From Bubalus kerabau (Eukaryota; Chordata; Mammalia; Artiodactyla; Bovidae): a stretch of 64,000 bases of DNA. Under the pieces are notes generated by a model. That model was not told the DNA's origin. It ran no database searches and was given only the letters and a program-made list of their open reading frames with translations. Below, piece by piece: positions 44,207-54,954 of the stretch; position 1 is the first letter of the stretch, and each line of letters opens with the position of its first letter. The position numbers and the translations under genes were made by a program. The DNA is taken from the NCBI RefSeq assembly GCF_029407905.1, contig NC_073635.1, positions 35,455,501-35,519,500 on the forward strand. Direction: 5' to 3'.

Positions 44207-44848
44207 GTGGATCACAACAAACTGTGGAAAATTCTTCAAGAGATGGGAATACTAGACTATCTGACCTGCCTCCTGAGAAATCTGTATGCAGGTCAAGAAG
44301 CAACAGTTAGAACTGGACATGGAACAACAGACTGGTTCCAAATTAGGAAAGGAGTACGTCAAGGCTGTATATTGTCACCCTGCTTATTTAACTTATATGC
44401 AGAGTACATCATGAGAAATGTGGGGCTGGATGAAGCACAAGCTGGAATCAAGATTGCAGGGAGAAATATCAATAACCTCACATATGCAGATGACACCACC
44501 CTTATGGCAGAAAGCAAAGAGGAACTGAAGATGAAAGTGAAAGAGGAGAGTGAAAAAGCTGGCTTAAAACTCAACATTCAGAAAACTAAGATCATGGCAT
44601 CTGGTCCCATCACTTCATGGCAAATAGATGGGGAAACAGTGGAAATAGTGACAGACTTTATTTTGGGGGGCTCCAAAATCACTGCAAATGGTGACTGCAG
44701 CTATGAAATTCAAAGATGCTTGCTCCTTGGAAGGAAAGTTATGACCAACCTAGACAACATGTTAAAAAGCAGAGACATTACTTTGCCAATAAATGTCCAT
44801 CTAGTCAAAGCTATGGTTTTTCCAGTAGTCATGTATGGATGGATGTGA
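44207..44848 (+). pseudogene. BovB reverse transcriptase remnant, 213 codons
   Basis: The frame holds RT core motifs in order. RQGCILSP is at residues 51-58. The catalytic box in LTYADDTTLMA has YADD at 93-96, carrying the two metal-binding aspartates. ITSWQIDGETVEIV follows. Compared with sister copies in this window it lacks three residues after EELK (near residue 107) and ends early because a GGAT duplication near 44836 changes VMYGCESW into VMYGWM-stop. The N-terminal RT part lies upstream in another frame, separated by the L1-tail insertion. Confidence 0.9.
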
Positions 44849-45959
44849 GAGTTGGACTATAAAGAAAACTGAACACCAAAGAATTGATGCTTTTGAACTG
44901 TGGTGTTGGAGAAGACTCTTGCGAGTCCCTTGGACTTCAAGGAGATCCAACCAGTCCATCCTAAAGGAAATCAGTCCTGAATATTCATTGGAAGGACTGA
45001 TGCTGAAGCTGAAACTCCAATACTTTGGCCACCTGATGCAAAGAACTGACTCATTGGAAAAGACCCTGATGCTGGGAAAGATTGAAGGCAGGAGAAGGGG
45101 ACGACAGAGGATGAGATGATTGGATGGTATCACCGACTCAATGGTCAAAAGTTTGAGTAAATTCCAGGAGTTGGTGATGGACAGGGAGGCCTGGTGTGCT
45201 GCAGTCTGTGGGGTCTCATAAAGTCGGACATGACTGAGTAACTGAACTGAACTGAACTGAGGGTATGTTGAGGTCTTTTTAGCAGTTGTATAATGCTAAA
45301 GTCACCTGTCTATGCATGCATTAGGGCACAATCAGCTGCATGTCTCCTTTGATACATTTCTGTAAATAGTCTCTAAAATATTCTGTAAATATTTACCCAG
45401 AAAAAGATTAATTTCTGAGTAAAAGAAAGAAATATCAAATTTCACGGCATTTGGCTCAATTGCCTTCTAAGTCTATATTAATTTATCCTACTGCCAATAT
45501 CATATGGAACTGCCCGTTTTGACACATATTTAACACGAAACTTTTTCAATACGTTTTACCTAATTTTGCCTTCCAAATCTAATATCTGAGCAATGCTGGC
45601 TGCTCTGAGCATAGTGTCTGGTTCTTTCATTATTGGTAGGGTTGAATATTTGAACATGGTTGTCTAGCCTATTTTTTTCTTTTGCCTAATTTTCTATTGA
45701 TGCACTCATATTTCATATAAATTTGTAAATCCTTAACTTATGCATATTTGTTGTATATGAATTATTCCTTATTTATCCTTTAGTTTTATTTATGGGGTTT
45801 TTGCCATATGAAATTAAAACACTGTGAAGTCATCAAGCCTGTTGCTGGTTTAACATCTGGGGAGATTTTTAGTCTAAAATAAATAGGAATTTTAAGTATT
45901 TTTAGATATCTCCAAAGTGTTCCTAATGCATTTATCTAGTGATCTACGCATTTCAAAAC

Positions 45960-46745
45960 ACTGATGGAGTACTTTTTCAAAAAAAAGGGTCTGGTACGTG
46001 GAAAAATATATTCCTACCTCAAAATTTACATCAAAACAAATTTTGGAAAAAAACATTTAAATATAAACAAAAACCATAAATAAATCTAAAGAGACATGGA
46101 AATGGTTTTTATCATCTTGAATCAGGAAAAAATTTCAAACGACATAAAACTGAAGACAATAAAGTGATAACATCAAAAATAAATTTGATGATTTTAAAAT
46201 ATGCATATTTAAAAACACTCTGTTAAAGATCAATATGTTGAGGAAAATATTTGTAACGTGTACAAAAAGGACTATGTCCCTTAGTATATAAAGATTTCAT
46301 GCAAATCCATGAGGAAATTGTACATGTAAAAGAGATAGCAATGTTTTTGAAACTCACAAAATACACATAACCTCACCCATTTTAAGAGAAACAAATGTTA
46401 ATACTATAATATGATCTTTTTTTACCTCTCAGACTGCAAACGTTCAGAAAATTTGCTACCACAGTTTTGGCAGAGTGTGGGAAAGTAGGAATTCTCAAAC
46501 AGCGTTGCTAGAAATATGAACCGCTAGTGAGAATAATCTGGAAAATGTGGTGAGATTACGCAGATCTACAGAGATGTAGACACGTGTGTCTTCTGACTCA
46601 GGGATGCCCAGGGCTTGTCCCTCAGTTGTGCCCACGCGGTGGAGTCGTGTGTGCAACGGGATCACAGTGCGCGTGCAGCCGCCTTCACGGCGAGGTCTTT
46701 CCTAACTGCCGATGTGGACTAAGTCTCCAAATTACTGATACTATT
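45960..46745 (+). mobile_element. Ancient L1 (L1M-type) ORF2 fragment, opposite strand to its neighbour
   Basis: GAGGAAAATATTTGTAACGT near 46239, TTACCTCTCAGACTGCAAAC near 46422 and GCAGAGTGTGGGAAAGTAGG near 46470 match the ORF2 3' end in plus orientation. It faces the minus-strand L1 ending near 45955, so two old L1s lie 3'-distal and inverted. Decayed, no frame. Confidence 0.6.
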
Positions 46746-46993
46746 ACTAGGTAGTTACTAAATATTCTATGCCTCTGAGACACTTTACTAAGATAAATAA
46801 AACAAAGGAGAGAAGGCAGTGCATGAACTTTGCCATCACTCCTGTAAACTCCAGTGGCATCAGCGTGAGCTCTTACTTACCTGTGGAACAACAAGGCAGA
46901 GCCTGCTGACAGCAGTTGCCTCTGGGGAAAGAAATTGAACAGCTAGGGGACCAGGAGGGGGGGTGACTTTTCATCACCTGTCTCTGATATTCA

Positions 46994-47498
46994 GTTCAGT
47001 TCAGTTCAGTCACTCAGTCATGTACTACTCTTTGTGACCCTATGGACTGCAGCACACCAGGCCTCCCTGTCCATCACCAACTCCTGGAGTTTACTCAGAC
47101 TCATGTCCATTGAGTTGGTGATGCCATCAAACCATCTCATCCTCTGTCGTCCCCTTCTCCTCCCACCTCCAATCTTTCCCAGCATCAGGGTCTTTTCAAA
47201 TAAGTCAGTTCTTCCCATCAGGTGGCCAAAGTATTGGAGTTTCAGCTTCAGCATCAGTCCTTCCAATGAATATTCAGGACTGATTTCCTTTAGGATGGAC
47301 TGGTTGGATCTCCTTGAAGTCCAAGGGACTCTCAAGAGCCTTCTCCAACACCACAGTTCAAAAGCATCAATTCTTCAGCATTCGGCTTTCTCTATAGTCC
47401 AACTCTCACATCCATACATGACTATTACCAATTCTTTGACTAGATGGACCTTTGTTGGCAAAGTAATGTTTCTGCTCTTTAATATGCTGTCTAGGTTA
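46994..47498 (-). mobile_element. BovB LINE, upstream member of a second head-to-tail pair
   Basis: A 5'-truncated BovB has its 3' end at 46994. The minus frame 47018-47335 reads PEYSLEGLMLKLKLQYFGHL. ATATTCA words at 46987-46993 and 47499-47505 may be its target duplication, placing the insertion at the TTCAG tail of the next BovB. Confidence 0.92.
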
Positions 47499-47505
47499 AT
47501 ATTCA

Positions 47506-48077
47506 CTTCAGTTCAGTTCAGTCGCTCAGTCGTGTCTGACTCTTTGCAACCCCATGAATCACAGCACGCCAGGCCTCCCTGTCCATCACCAACTCCCGGA
47601 GTTCACTCAGACTCACATCCATCGAGTCAGTGATGCCATCCAGCCATCTCATCCTCTGTCGTCCCCTTCTCCTCCTGCCCCCAATCCCTCCCAGCATCAG
47701 AGTCTTTTCCAATGAGTCAACTCTTTGCATGAGGTGGCCAAAGTACTGGAGTTTCAGCTTTAGCATCATTCCTTCCAAAGAAATCCCAGGGCTGATCTCC
47801 TTCAGAATGGACTGGTTAGATCTCCTTGCAGTCCAAGGGACTCTCAAGAGTCTTCTCCAACACCACAGTTCAAAAGCATCAATTCTTTGGCGCTCAGCCT
47901 TCTTCATAGTCCAACTCTCACATCCATACATGACCACTGGAAAAACCATAGCCTTGACTAGACGAACCTTTGTTGGCGAAGTAATGTCTCTGCTTTTGAA
48001 TATGCTATCTAGGTTGGTCATAACTTTCCTTCCAAGGAGTAAGCGTCTTTTAATTTCATGGCTGCAGTCGCCATCTT
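47506..48077 (-). mobile_element. BovB LINE, second member of the pair
   Basis: The 3' TTCAG tail starts at 47506 and the copy is truncated near 48077. The minus frame 47518-48021 is open for 167 codons and reads the BovB C-terminus with PGISLEGMMLKLKLQYFGHL, a different subfamily wording from the adjoining copy. It is the least-interrupted BovB C-terminal frame in the window. Confidence 0.94.
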
Positions 48078-48925
48078 ACTACCTATTAAAAATACAATTA
48101 TGTTTAAAAACTAAAATGACATTGTCTTATGTTCAATTCCTTTAAGTGCTTGAGTCTGTTTCTGCACTATTTCACTAATACAGATTTCTAATGCTGCATC
48201 ATTTCCATTTCAGACTATTAAACAACCAGGGTACAGCTTGTTTCCCATACATTGGTCCTTTCACCAGGAATTTTCTCTCCTGTTTACTTTTACAGATACA
48301 AGCCTTTGTCATTGTTCAAAACAACCTTGCTGAGGATTTCATTGGGAAAGGGTGTTATTGGACACCTGTACAGCTCCACAACAGGGGACTTAGGAGTCAG
48401 GTCTGATGAGTTAATTTGCCAGGGGAAAAAAAAAATCATAGTTCAGGTCAAACAGAAACTCAGGCGGGAGCTGGATAAGGGGAGGGAGTGCAGGTGGAGA
48501 TCCCCGGATGCTGGAAAGCGGGTCCGCAGGGTGAACCTGCAGCGATGCTGGCCCTGCCCCAGTGAGGATGCTGGAGGCTCTGCTGCTGCGGAGCCTGCCT
48601 CACCCCAGGGCAACTGCTCCCTGGCCCGGGCTGACCTCCAGGATGGTCCTGTGGCCACAGACCCTGACTCAGAGAGATTCCATTTCGGGGCCCAGCCTTG
48701 GTAGCCACAGCTCATACCACTGGTGGTGATGGTACTTGACAGCGACAACCTAACATTTTCTAAAATGTTCATTGTTTGTCTAAGTGTGGACCAAAGATGA
48801 TACGTCTCTCCTGCTTTTGCTGTATTTTTATGACCAGGGACACGTCATCACTGGGTACCCATAAAGAGCAAGGGATGGTTTTAAAATAAGTCTCACTCAA
48901 AAAAATCTTCCTTTCTTTGGTAAGA
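48078..48925. other. Unique sequence with a GC-rich core
   Basis: Bases 48455-48700 are markedly GC-rich with CTGCAG/CTGCTGCGG words. A plus-strand frame 48252-48704 is open for 150 codons and minus-strand frames of 82 and 109 codons overlap it. No domain was recognised. Confidence 0.4.
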
Positions 48926-48951
48926 GTATATATATATATATATATATATAA
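48926..48951. repeat. (TA)n microsatellite
   Basis: Twelve TA units form an uninterrupted tract starting at 48927. No flanking element recognised. Confidence 0.95.
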
Positions 48952-49601
48952 CTACTTCTAGGGGCAAAGAGGTCTCGGCGTGGTCGTAGCAGTGACTCTG
49001 CGTCCAAGCTCTCAAAGACTTAGTTTCCCCTTTGTGACCTTCAGAACGTCCTTCCCGCCCCTGGGTTCAAGGCCCATCAGGCAGACAGCAGCACCTCTGA
49101 CCACAGTCCCTCCCGCCTTGTGGGAGAGGCTAGAGTGAGACTGGCCCCTGGTGAGAGCAGAGGAGGACCCTGACAGCCCCAGCTCTCACCTCCTATAGTC
49201 TTGTGATGGAGGTGAGCAGAGAGTCAGCTGGAAGGGATGTAGCTGTGTCCCTCTTTTTAAAACCATATTTTGAGAGTAGTTGTAGATTGACCAAAAAAGT
49301 TGCAAAGATACAAACAGCCCCATATACTTCAAACCCAGTTTCCTTTCTCATTAGCTTCTTACATTGCAATGCTATATTTCTCACAACCAAGGAACCAATA
49401 CTGTTACATTATTACTAAACAAAGCCATGCCTTATTCAAACTTGCTTAATTTTCACCTAATGTCCTTTTTCTATTTCCGAATTCCACCCAGGAAACCATG
49501 TGACATTTAGTCATCAAGTTCCCGTAGGTGCTTCTCGGGTGGGACGGTTTCTCAGACTTGATGTGTTTTTGATGACCTTGACAGTTTTGAGGAGTGTGGC
49601 T
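48952..49601. other. Unique sequence
   Basis: No repeat recognised with confidence; AAAGACTTAGTTTCCCC near 49015 is weakly MIR-like. Confidence 0.4.
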
Positions 49602-49818
49602 CAGGGGCTTCCCCAGTGATTCAGCTGTAAAGGAATCTGCCTGCAACGCAGGAGACCTGTGTTCAATTCCTGGGTGGGGAAGATCCGCTGGAGGAGGGCA
49701 TGGCAACCCATTCCAGTATTCCTGCCTTGAGAATCCCGTGGACAGTGGAGCCTGGCAGGCTACAGTCCGTAGGGTCACAAAGAGTCAGACACGACTGAAG
49801 CGACTTATCTTAGCATGC
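49602..49818 (+). mobile_element. Bov-tA SINE
   Basis: Full-length plus-strand copy (GGGGCTTCCCCAGTGATTCA to GAAGCGACTTATCTTAGC). Tail GCATGCATGCATGG is unusual. Only a weak flank match (TGGCTCAG and TGGTCAG) is present. Confidence 0.93.
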
Positions 49819-49829
49819 ATGCATGGTCA

Positions 49830-50093
49830 GGTATTTTGCAAAATTTCCCTCAGTTGTGTTTCTCTGATGGTTTTCTTGTACTGAAGCTGACAGAGTGGGT
49901 TTTGGGAGGAAGACCCAGAGGTGGGGGTGCCCTTCTCTGCACATCAGATCAAGGACGCCTGGTGTCACCATGACTCCCCTCTCGTGGTGAATGCCGAAGT
50001 AAACCCTAGGCTGAGGCTGGCTGGTCAGGTTCCCCACTGCACGCTCACCTTTCCGAGCCTTCTCTCACGGCTCTTCCGGGAACAATGCCGCTA
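49830..50093. other. Unique sequence before the LTR
   Basis: Nothing recognised; frames on both strands are under 80 codons. Confidence 0.4.
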
Positions 50094-50196
50094 TGCACAC
50101 CCCATATTAGGCGGCCAGAGCTAGGTCCTACTACCACCAAGTGGGGTTGCCGCTCAAAAGTCAATAAACAGGCCAAGCTGGTGGAAAGGAAAGTTT

Positions 50197-50204
50197 GCTT
50201 TATT
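50197..50204 (-). promoter_or_regulatory. Polyadenylation signal of the LTR
   Basis: AATAAAGC on the minus strand, placed about 85 bases downstream of the LTR TATA box, which fits the end of an R region. Confidence 0.65.
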
Positions 50205-50285
50205 TCAGATGCTAACAACTTGGGGGAAGGGCTGAGGTCTGTCCAAAAGCCAACTCCCCCTACCCCAGTTATCAGGGGGTAAGAC

Positions 50286-50295
50286 CTTTTATAGG
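50286..50295 (-). promoter_or_regulatory. TATA box of the LTR
   Basis: CTATAAAAGG on the minus strand. Transcription from here would run toward lower coordinates. Activity is unknown. Confidence 0.6.
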
Positions 50296-50627
50296 CTGAA
50301 GGAGGGTGTTACATGCAGAAATAGCACAGGCAGCTCTGACAGTCATTCTGAAATTGGTCATCGGTGGTCGGACCAGAGTCATCATGATTGTTTTAAATAC
50401 GATTTATCTTCAGCTTCAGCTTCGGGGTCAATTTGTATCCATTTTTTGAGGCCAGTTCTCAAGTTGTGGCAACTTATGTCTTGGCTACAGCCTGGTCATC
50501 ATGTAGTTAACTTCTTCCACCTGGAGGGGGTTTCATTATCTACAGGACAGCTCACAGGTTATGGCTCAGAATATTATCTGTAGCCCTTGAGAAGGAGCTA
50601 AATTTCCTTGACTATGCTTAATGAGCT

Positions 50628-50827
50628 GTTGTTGTTGTTTTAGTCGCTGATTCTTTTGTGACCCCATGGACTGTAGCCCGCCAGGCTCCTCTGTCCATAG
50701 GATTCTCCAGGCAGGAATACTGGAGTGGGTTGCCATGGCCTCTTCCGGGGGATCTTTGCGAACCAGGGATCAAACCTGAGTCTCCTGCATTGCAGGATTC
50801 TTTTACCACTGCGCCACCCGGGAAGAC
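50628..50827 (-). mobile_element. Bov-tA SINE
   Basis: The minus-strand copy begins with a GTTGTTGTTG run (complement of AAC tail) and ends at GGGAAGACC. A few bases are deleted near the head (GCAGGATTCTTTTACC). It abuts the LTR. Confidence 0.92.
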
Positions 50828-50832
50828 CATTT

Positions 50833-50877
50833 AGAAGTATACAACTTTTTGAAGTATACAACTTTAGAAGTATTTAG
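50833..50877. repeat. 17-bp tandem repeat, about 2.5 copies
   Basis: GAAGTATACAACTTT occurs at 50834-50848 and 50851-50865, followed by partial AGAAGTATTTA. It lies just outside the SINE. Confidence 0.85.
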
Positions 50878-52980
50878 GTACAACTTATAAATACCCTCAG
50901 AAGCCAATTCACCACAGTTTTAGGAGGCTGTGGGGGAGATCCAAAGAGGGTTTCCCAGCCCAGCGTTCACTTAAGGTTACAGGAAAAACAGGAACCAGCC
51001 GTGCATTGACGCTGGACTGGGTGGAATCAGTGTCCTGCTTCTAGGAGCTCTGGAGAAGGGAACCAGGTGGGCTTTTTATCCACCCTCGCCCCAACCCTGC
51101 GTCTTCCTCAAAACTGCTCCTGTGCAGGCGGCTGATGGCACAAACAGCAACATCACTTTCATTTCTTTGCCATCAAAAGCCCTGGGTTCCAATGGCCAAT
51201 AGCAATACCTGCCTGACATTTCTTTCTAAGAACCAGAGTGACTTTGCAAGATGATTTTACTTTAAAGTGAGATGCATCAGCTGTTTTCCCAAGTGTTAAA
51301 ATTATCTGATATGAAGCCATGGATCGACTCTGTCACACCCCAGGGACAGTGTGCAGCATCTTCTCCAGAGACTGGAGATGGACTGGGGACCCCCGCTTTA
51401 CCCAAGGCTCTGAGCGGGAGCAGCCAGGCATCCTGGTCTCCTCTGGACTCCATCGCCAGCCTCTCTGGCCACATGGCCTCTCCACCTCCATCAGCAGGCC
51501 CTTAGGCTGTGGTCTAAGACCCTCGCAGGGTTCTTTCCTTCCTCCCTTGACCAGCGACCATTCCTTTATCCCCTATATTTTCAGCCATCAAAATGGGGGC
51601 CTTTGGAGAACAGCCAGTGTGCGCCTCTCATGACACTAACCCAAACACCAGTCTATTTGAGGAGCGGTTGTGCCAGCTCTGTGCCCCGAGGCTATCCGGA
51701 CAGCTGTGGGGTCTAAAAACAGCCCCTCGCCCTCATTCCCAGGAGGATCAGGCCCCAGGGCATGCTCTACTCCCAGTGTCCTCCTCAAGGCTGGGCTGAA
51801 GCTGCAGTTTTTGTGTGCAGCACCCTCCCTGGAAATAGCTGTCTTTGTTGTGACTGAGGTATTTAAAATCTTTTCCTTTTTTTGTTGTGTTTCAGGAGTG
51901 CCCTTATTTGATTGACTGATGGGCCTGCAAGTTATTTTGGGTCCAGTTATTTCTATTTTGATATAAGATGCTACAGGCTGCATAATTGCTAGCCCACTCT
52001 TTTTATTTGATAATCTGTACTAAGAAAGTAAGCTGTTTTGTTGTAAAGTCTGCATTTTTTTTTTTATTCAGAAATATTGATGGTCACAACTCAGCCCTGG
52101 GCGTTTCCCTGGGTGGTAAATTACACCACTTACAGGCATGACATGTCAATATCATTGTGTCTAAGGCCCTCCAGGGAATTTTTTTTAGTATTCTTTTTCT
52201 GGAGGACAAAAAAAAAAAAAGTGCCCCCTCTTTCAGTAAATCATTGTGAGTGGCCTAAGGGAGAGGAAGAGAAGTGGAAAGGTGTGGGGTGAGTTGGTTT
52301 TCTCAATGACTAGAGTTTGATAAATTGGGTTCTTCACACTGCCCAGAAATTTAATTTGACATCTTAAGTTTAAAGTGTAAGAAGAATGACATGAGATTCT
52401 AGAGAGAAGTGACTATAAACACAGTGAAGGAAATTCCTCAATTAGTTCGACTTCACAAATGTCCTTTACACTTCACGTGAAAATTTTAAATATCGTCCTT
52501 GTTTTTTTAATGCGAAATGTTTAAATAGTTGTATAGTCTTTCTTGACGTGACATTTTAAAATTATAAAAATGGACTGAACAAGAAAATAAAGTAAAGATT
52601 ACTAAAAATAAGTGATTAGACCTTGAATATGAATGCAGTTAGAATCATCTCTCCCCTGGACCGAGTCTGTCTCCATCCAGCTGTAATAAATGTTTCAGTA
52701 GCAGAGTTTGACCATAATAAGTACTTTCACAGGCTCAGCGCCAGACCCAGATAAGCCTCAGTAGGACTTTGTCCAATTTCTTAATTTAAAAATGCAGTTT
52801 TCTTTGTAAAGGCTAATTTTAGCCATCCTGTTAAATCTTTGTGGCACCAGACTGTTCTATTCACCTTTCCCAATGTTTACTAATCCTTGAAAATAATTGA
52901 AAGCAATTTTACAGAAGCATGAAATGAGTTTTCGTGGATTTTCATCTGTATGAATTGGGCTTCAGAATTATATTTGATCC
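50878..52980. other. Unique sequence, 2.1 kb
   Basis: No repeat recognised. The 51270-51800 part is GC-rich, with several short open frames on both strands. The 52400-52900 part is AT-rich with motifs such as TTAATTTAAAAATG and resembles non-coding conserved DNA in composition only. Confidence 0.4.
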
Positions 52981-52983
52981 TGA

Positions 52984-53004
52984 GTAAGCAACTAAACAAC
53001 AACA
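52984..53004 (+). mobile_element. Possible ultra-short Bov-tA tail
   Basis: GTAAGCAACTAAACAACAAC resembles the terminal GAGCAACTAAACAACAAC of Bov-tA copies such as 5770-5790. No target duplication was found, so chance similarity cannot be excluded. Confidence 0.4.
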
Positions 53005-53198
53005 CATTAGCTATAACTTTTCCTATTTCCTTATTTTAACTTTGGAAAATCTCACTTTGTTCCCCAAAAGACTTGTAAGAAGTAATTGTTAAGCTAATAA
53101 CATAAGTGAGATTATACACTTTTCTATCAAATGTTAACCTCAAATCATATCTTTATACTTATCCTAAAATATCCTTCCATTTGATTGACAATCATTTT

Positions 53199-53390
53199 TG
53201 TTGTTGTTTAGTTGCTAGGTCATGTCTGACTCTTTTTTGGCCCCATGGACTGTAGCCTACCAGGCTCCTCTGTCCAGGAGATTTTTCAGGCAAGAATACT
53301 AGAGTGGGTTGCCATTGCCTTCTCCAGGGGAACTTCCAAACCCAGTGATCAATCTCAGGTTCCTTACCATCTGAGTCACCAGGAAAGCCC
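53199..53390 (-). mobile_element. Bov-tA SINE
   Basis: Minus-strand copy preceded by TTGTTGTTTAG. About 15 bases of the middle head are missing (AATCTCAGGTTCCTTACC). Flank similarity (CAAT-TTTT) is too weak to define a duplication. Confidence 0.92.
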
Positions 53391-53934
53391 AATTTTTATT
53401 ATGATTGACCAACAAAATAAGCAGTGAGAACCTCAGTGTATCTGGCTATAGGCAGCCTCTGTAGCAATTATAGGAGACACCACTACTCATTACACATCTT
53501 CCCACCCGCTTCACCCCACCCCTATCACTGCATTAGGCAAAGGTGTTTTGAAGCTGGGCAACCATGTGGCTGACACTGTCTCAGGAAATGTGAGCAGAGC
53601 GGTCTGCTTGAGCCTCTGAGCCCTCCTGTGCACTCAGGTGAACCCCAAAGCATGGGGCTGCAATGCCAGGACAGCACAGGCCCCTCCCCTGGGAACCGCT
53701 GGGGGGAGCACAGTGCCAGTACCTCCCAACTGGGCCACGGGTGCTGAACCAGATACCCCCATGGACCTTTAAGCCACACTCATTGGAGGGGGTGGGGGGG
53801 ATATTGTTTGTAACTGCAGGCATGCCTGGGCTGTCCTGACTAGTCAATTAAAAATCAAAAACAACAAAAAAACCTGCTTTGTGTATGTTCTATCATATTA
53901 CTGACAACAATTCTGCCAATTGGTATTGCCCATA
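53391..53934. other. Unique sequence
   Basis: No repeat recognised. A minus-strand 84- to 88-codon pair of frames near 53525-53847 has no protein motif. Confidence 0.4.
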
Positions 53935-53939
53935 CTCTT

Positions 53940-54130
53940 ATAATGGCGATAGCTGAAATGTAAACAGCTATTTATTGAGTCCTGCCCACTTCTTTTTGAC
54001 AGTTCTATGGAAAAGGTGGAATAGTATTCCCATTTTGCCAGAGGAAATGTGCTCCAGGTCACACACTAACAGGAGAGGACATGCGGCTTGACCTGAGCCC
54101 TTGTGTGCACAGACCTGGGGACGCTGGAGA
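53940..54130 (+). repeat. MIR SINE
   Basis: AACAGCTATTTATTGAGTCC near 53966, TTCCCATTTTGCCAGAGG near 54027 and CTCCAGGTCACACACTAACA near 54052 follow the MIR core to 3' end in order. Confidence 0.68.
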
Positions 54131-54381
54131 GGAAACTGCTTCAGGGAGTTCCAGGAGCAGACTACAGAGTTTCAGGAAATGACAACACAAGACTCGGAAT
54201 AGTACCGTCGGGGATAACTTGAAGAGCTGGCTTGGTTTTCCTCCCCTGTGAATTCATATCCGTCCTGGGAGAAACACTTATGGTGGGTATCTTCAAGGTG
54301 AGAGAGACTATCAAGCCTGAAGGACACAAGAATGTGTGAAGCTTAGTGAGGAAGGAAGGGTTTGGTGCATTAACATTGAAA

Positions 54382-54530
54382 GTCACTCAGTCGTGTCCGA
54401 CTCTTTGCAACACCATGGAATTCTCCAGGCCAGAATACTGGAGTGGGTAGCCTTTCCCTTCTCTAGAGGATCTTCCCAACCCAGGGATCGAACCCAGGTC
54501 TCCCACATTGCTGAGCCACAAAGGAAGCCC
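54382..54530 (-). mobile_element. Bov-tA SINE with internal deletions
   Basis: The minus-strand copy is about 150 bp, lacking the CTGTAGCCCACCAGG part and part of the head. ATTGAAA at 54375-54381 and 54533-54539 may be a short target duplication. Confidence 0.9.
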
Positions 54531-54954
54531 AAATTGAAAAGTCCCACTGAGATTTGAACTTGGATCACTGGATTCAGTCCAGAGTGCTCACCATGACACC
54601 ATGGGACCCCTTTTCCATTGACATTAATACCTTCTATACTTGAGCACGATGTTTCACTAAATGCCAGGAGATGCTTCTGAAAAGATTTTGTCACCACTTA
54701 ATTTTCCTGAAGAAATTAATCATATGAGATCACATGAGACCAAACAAACTGAAAAGTGTAATGGATCATTTCATGAGTTAAGTCTGTGAAAAAAGCCAAC
54801 ACAAAAAATAAATCACCTTTTATTTTTACATTGTAGCAGGTGTTGAGGACTCTGAATAATTCAGATGATCACCTGACATGTTTTATGATTTATTATTTTT
54901 TCATTACATGTCAGTCATCACAAGATGCCCTTCTTACACACATTCTGTCTACCT
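54531..54954. other. Unique AT-rich sequence
   Basis: Nothing recognised. TAAAAATAAATCACC and TTTATGATTTATTATT stretches give very low GC. Confidence 0.4.

Larger units (their letters stand above)
43291..45259 (+). mobile_element. Longest BovB copy in the window (about 1.97 kb), 5'-truncated
   Basis: It starts inside the linker before the reverse transcriptase and ends in ACTGAACTGA repeats. AGGGTATGTTGAGGTCTTTT is repeated at 43271-43290 and 45260-45279, an unusually long target duplication of 19-20 bp. Coding order is visible: AEFQRIARRNKKAFLSDQCK near 43400-43450, then TWKTQQWPQDWKRSVFIPVPKK near 43825-43890, YADDTTLMA near 44485, and EYSLEGLMLKLKLQYFGHL near 44980-45040. Breaks: a stop near 43707, an A-rich L1-tail insertion at 44034-44086, a 9-bp in-frame loss near 44530, and a 4-bp GGAT duplication near 44836. 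It is a dead copy that still carries most of the RT domain. Confidence 0.97.
42893..45955 (-). mobile_element. Ancient L1 (L1M-type) 3' region hosting CHR-1 and BovB
   Basis: Reverse-oriented L1 sequence occurs at 42893-42982 (CATTATTCCATGAACATTTT), 43184-43290 (ATCATTTTAAATGGATAAAT, CCTATTATTGAACAATTAGG) and 45280-45955. The last piece holds GGCTCAATTGCCTTC near 45452, GGGTTGAATATTTGAACATG near 45640 and TTTTGCCATATG near 45799. The pieces are collinear, so a single old L1 was interrupted by CHR-1 (42983-43183) and BovB (43291-45259). No coding frame survives. Confidence 0.7.
50094..50627 (-). mobile_element. Retroviral-type solo LTR or LTR end (class I-like), minus strand
   Basis: Read on the minus strand, the segment has a TATA box (CTATAAAAGG, 50286-50295), about 85 bases later a polyadenylation signal (AATAAAGC, 50197-50204), then a U5-like end (TTTTGAGCGGCAACCCCA near 50142-50159). 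This spacing is that of U3-R-U5. The distal U3 end may continue past the SINE at 50628. No gag, pol or env sequence is seen nearby, so it is a solo LTR or an isolated end. Assignment to a gammaretrovirus-like class is an inference from layout. Confidence 0.72.

Noticed and set aside
43271..45279. Potentially active BovB
   Set aside because: It lacks the endonuclease region, and has a stop near 43707, an L1-tail insertion and a 4-bp duplication in the RT.
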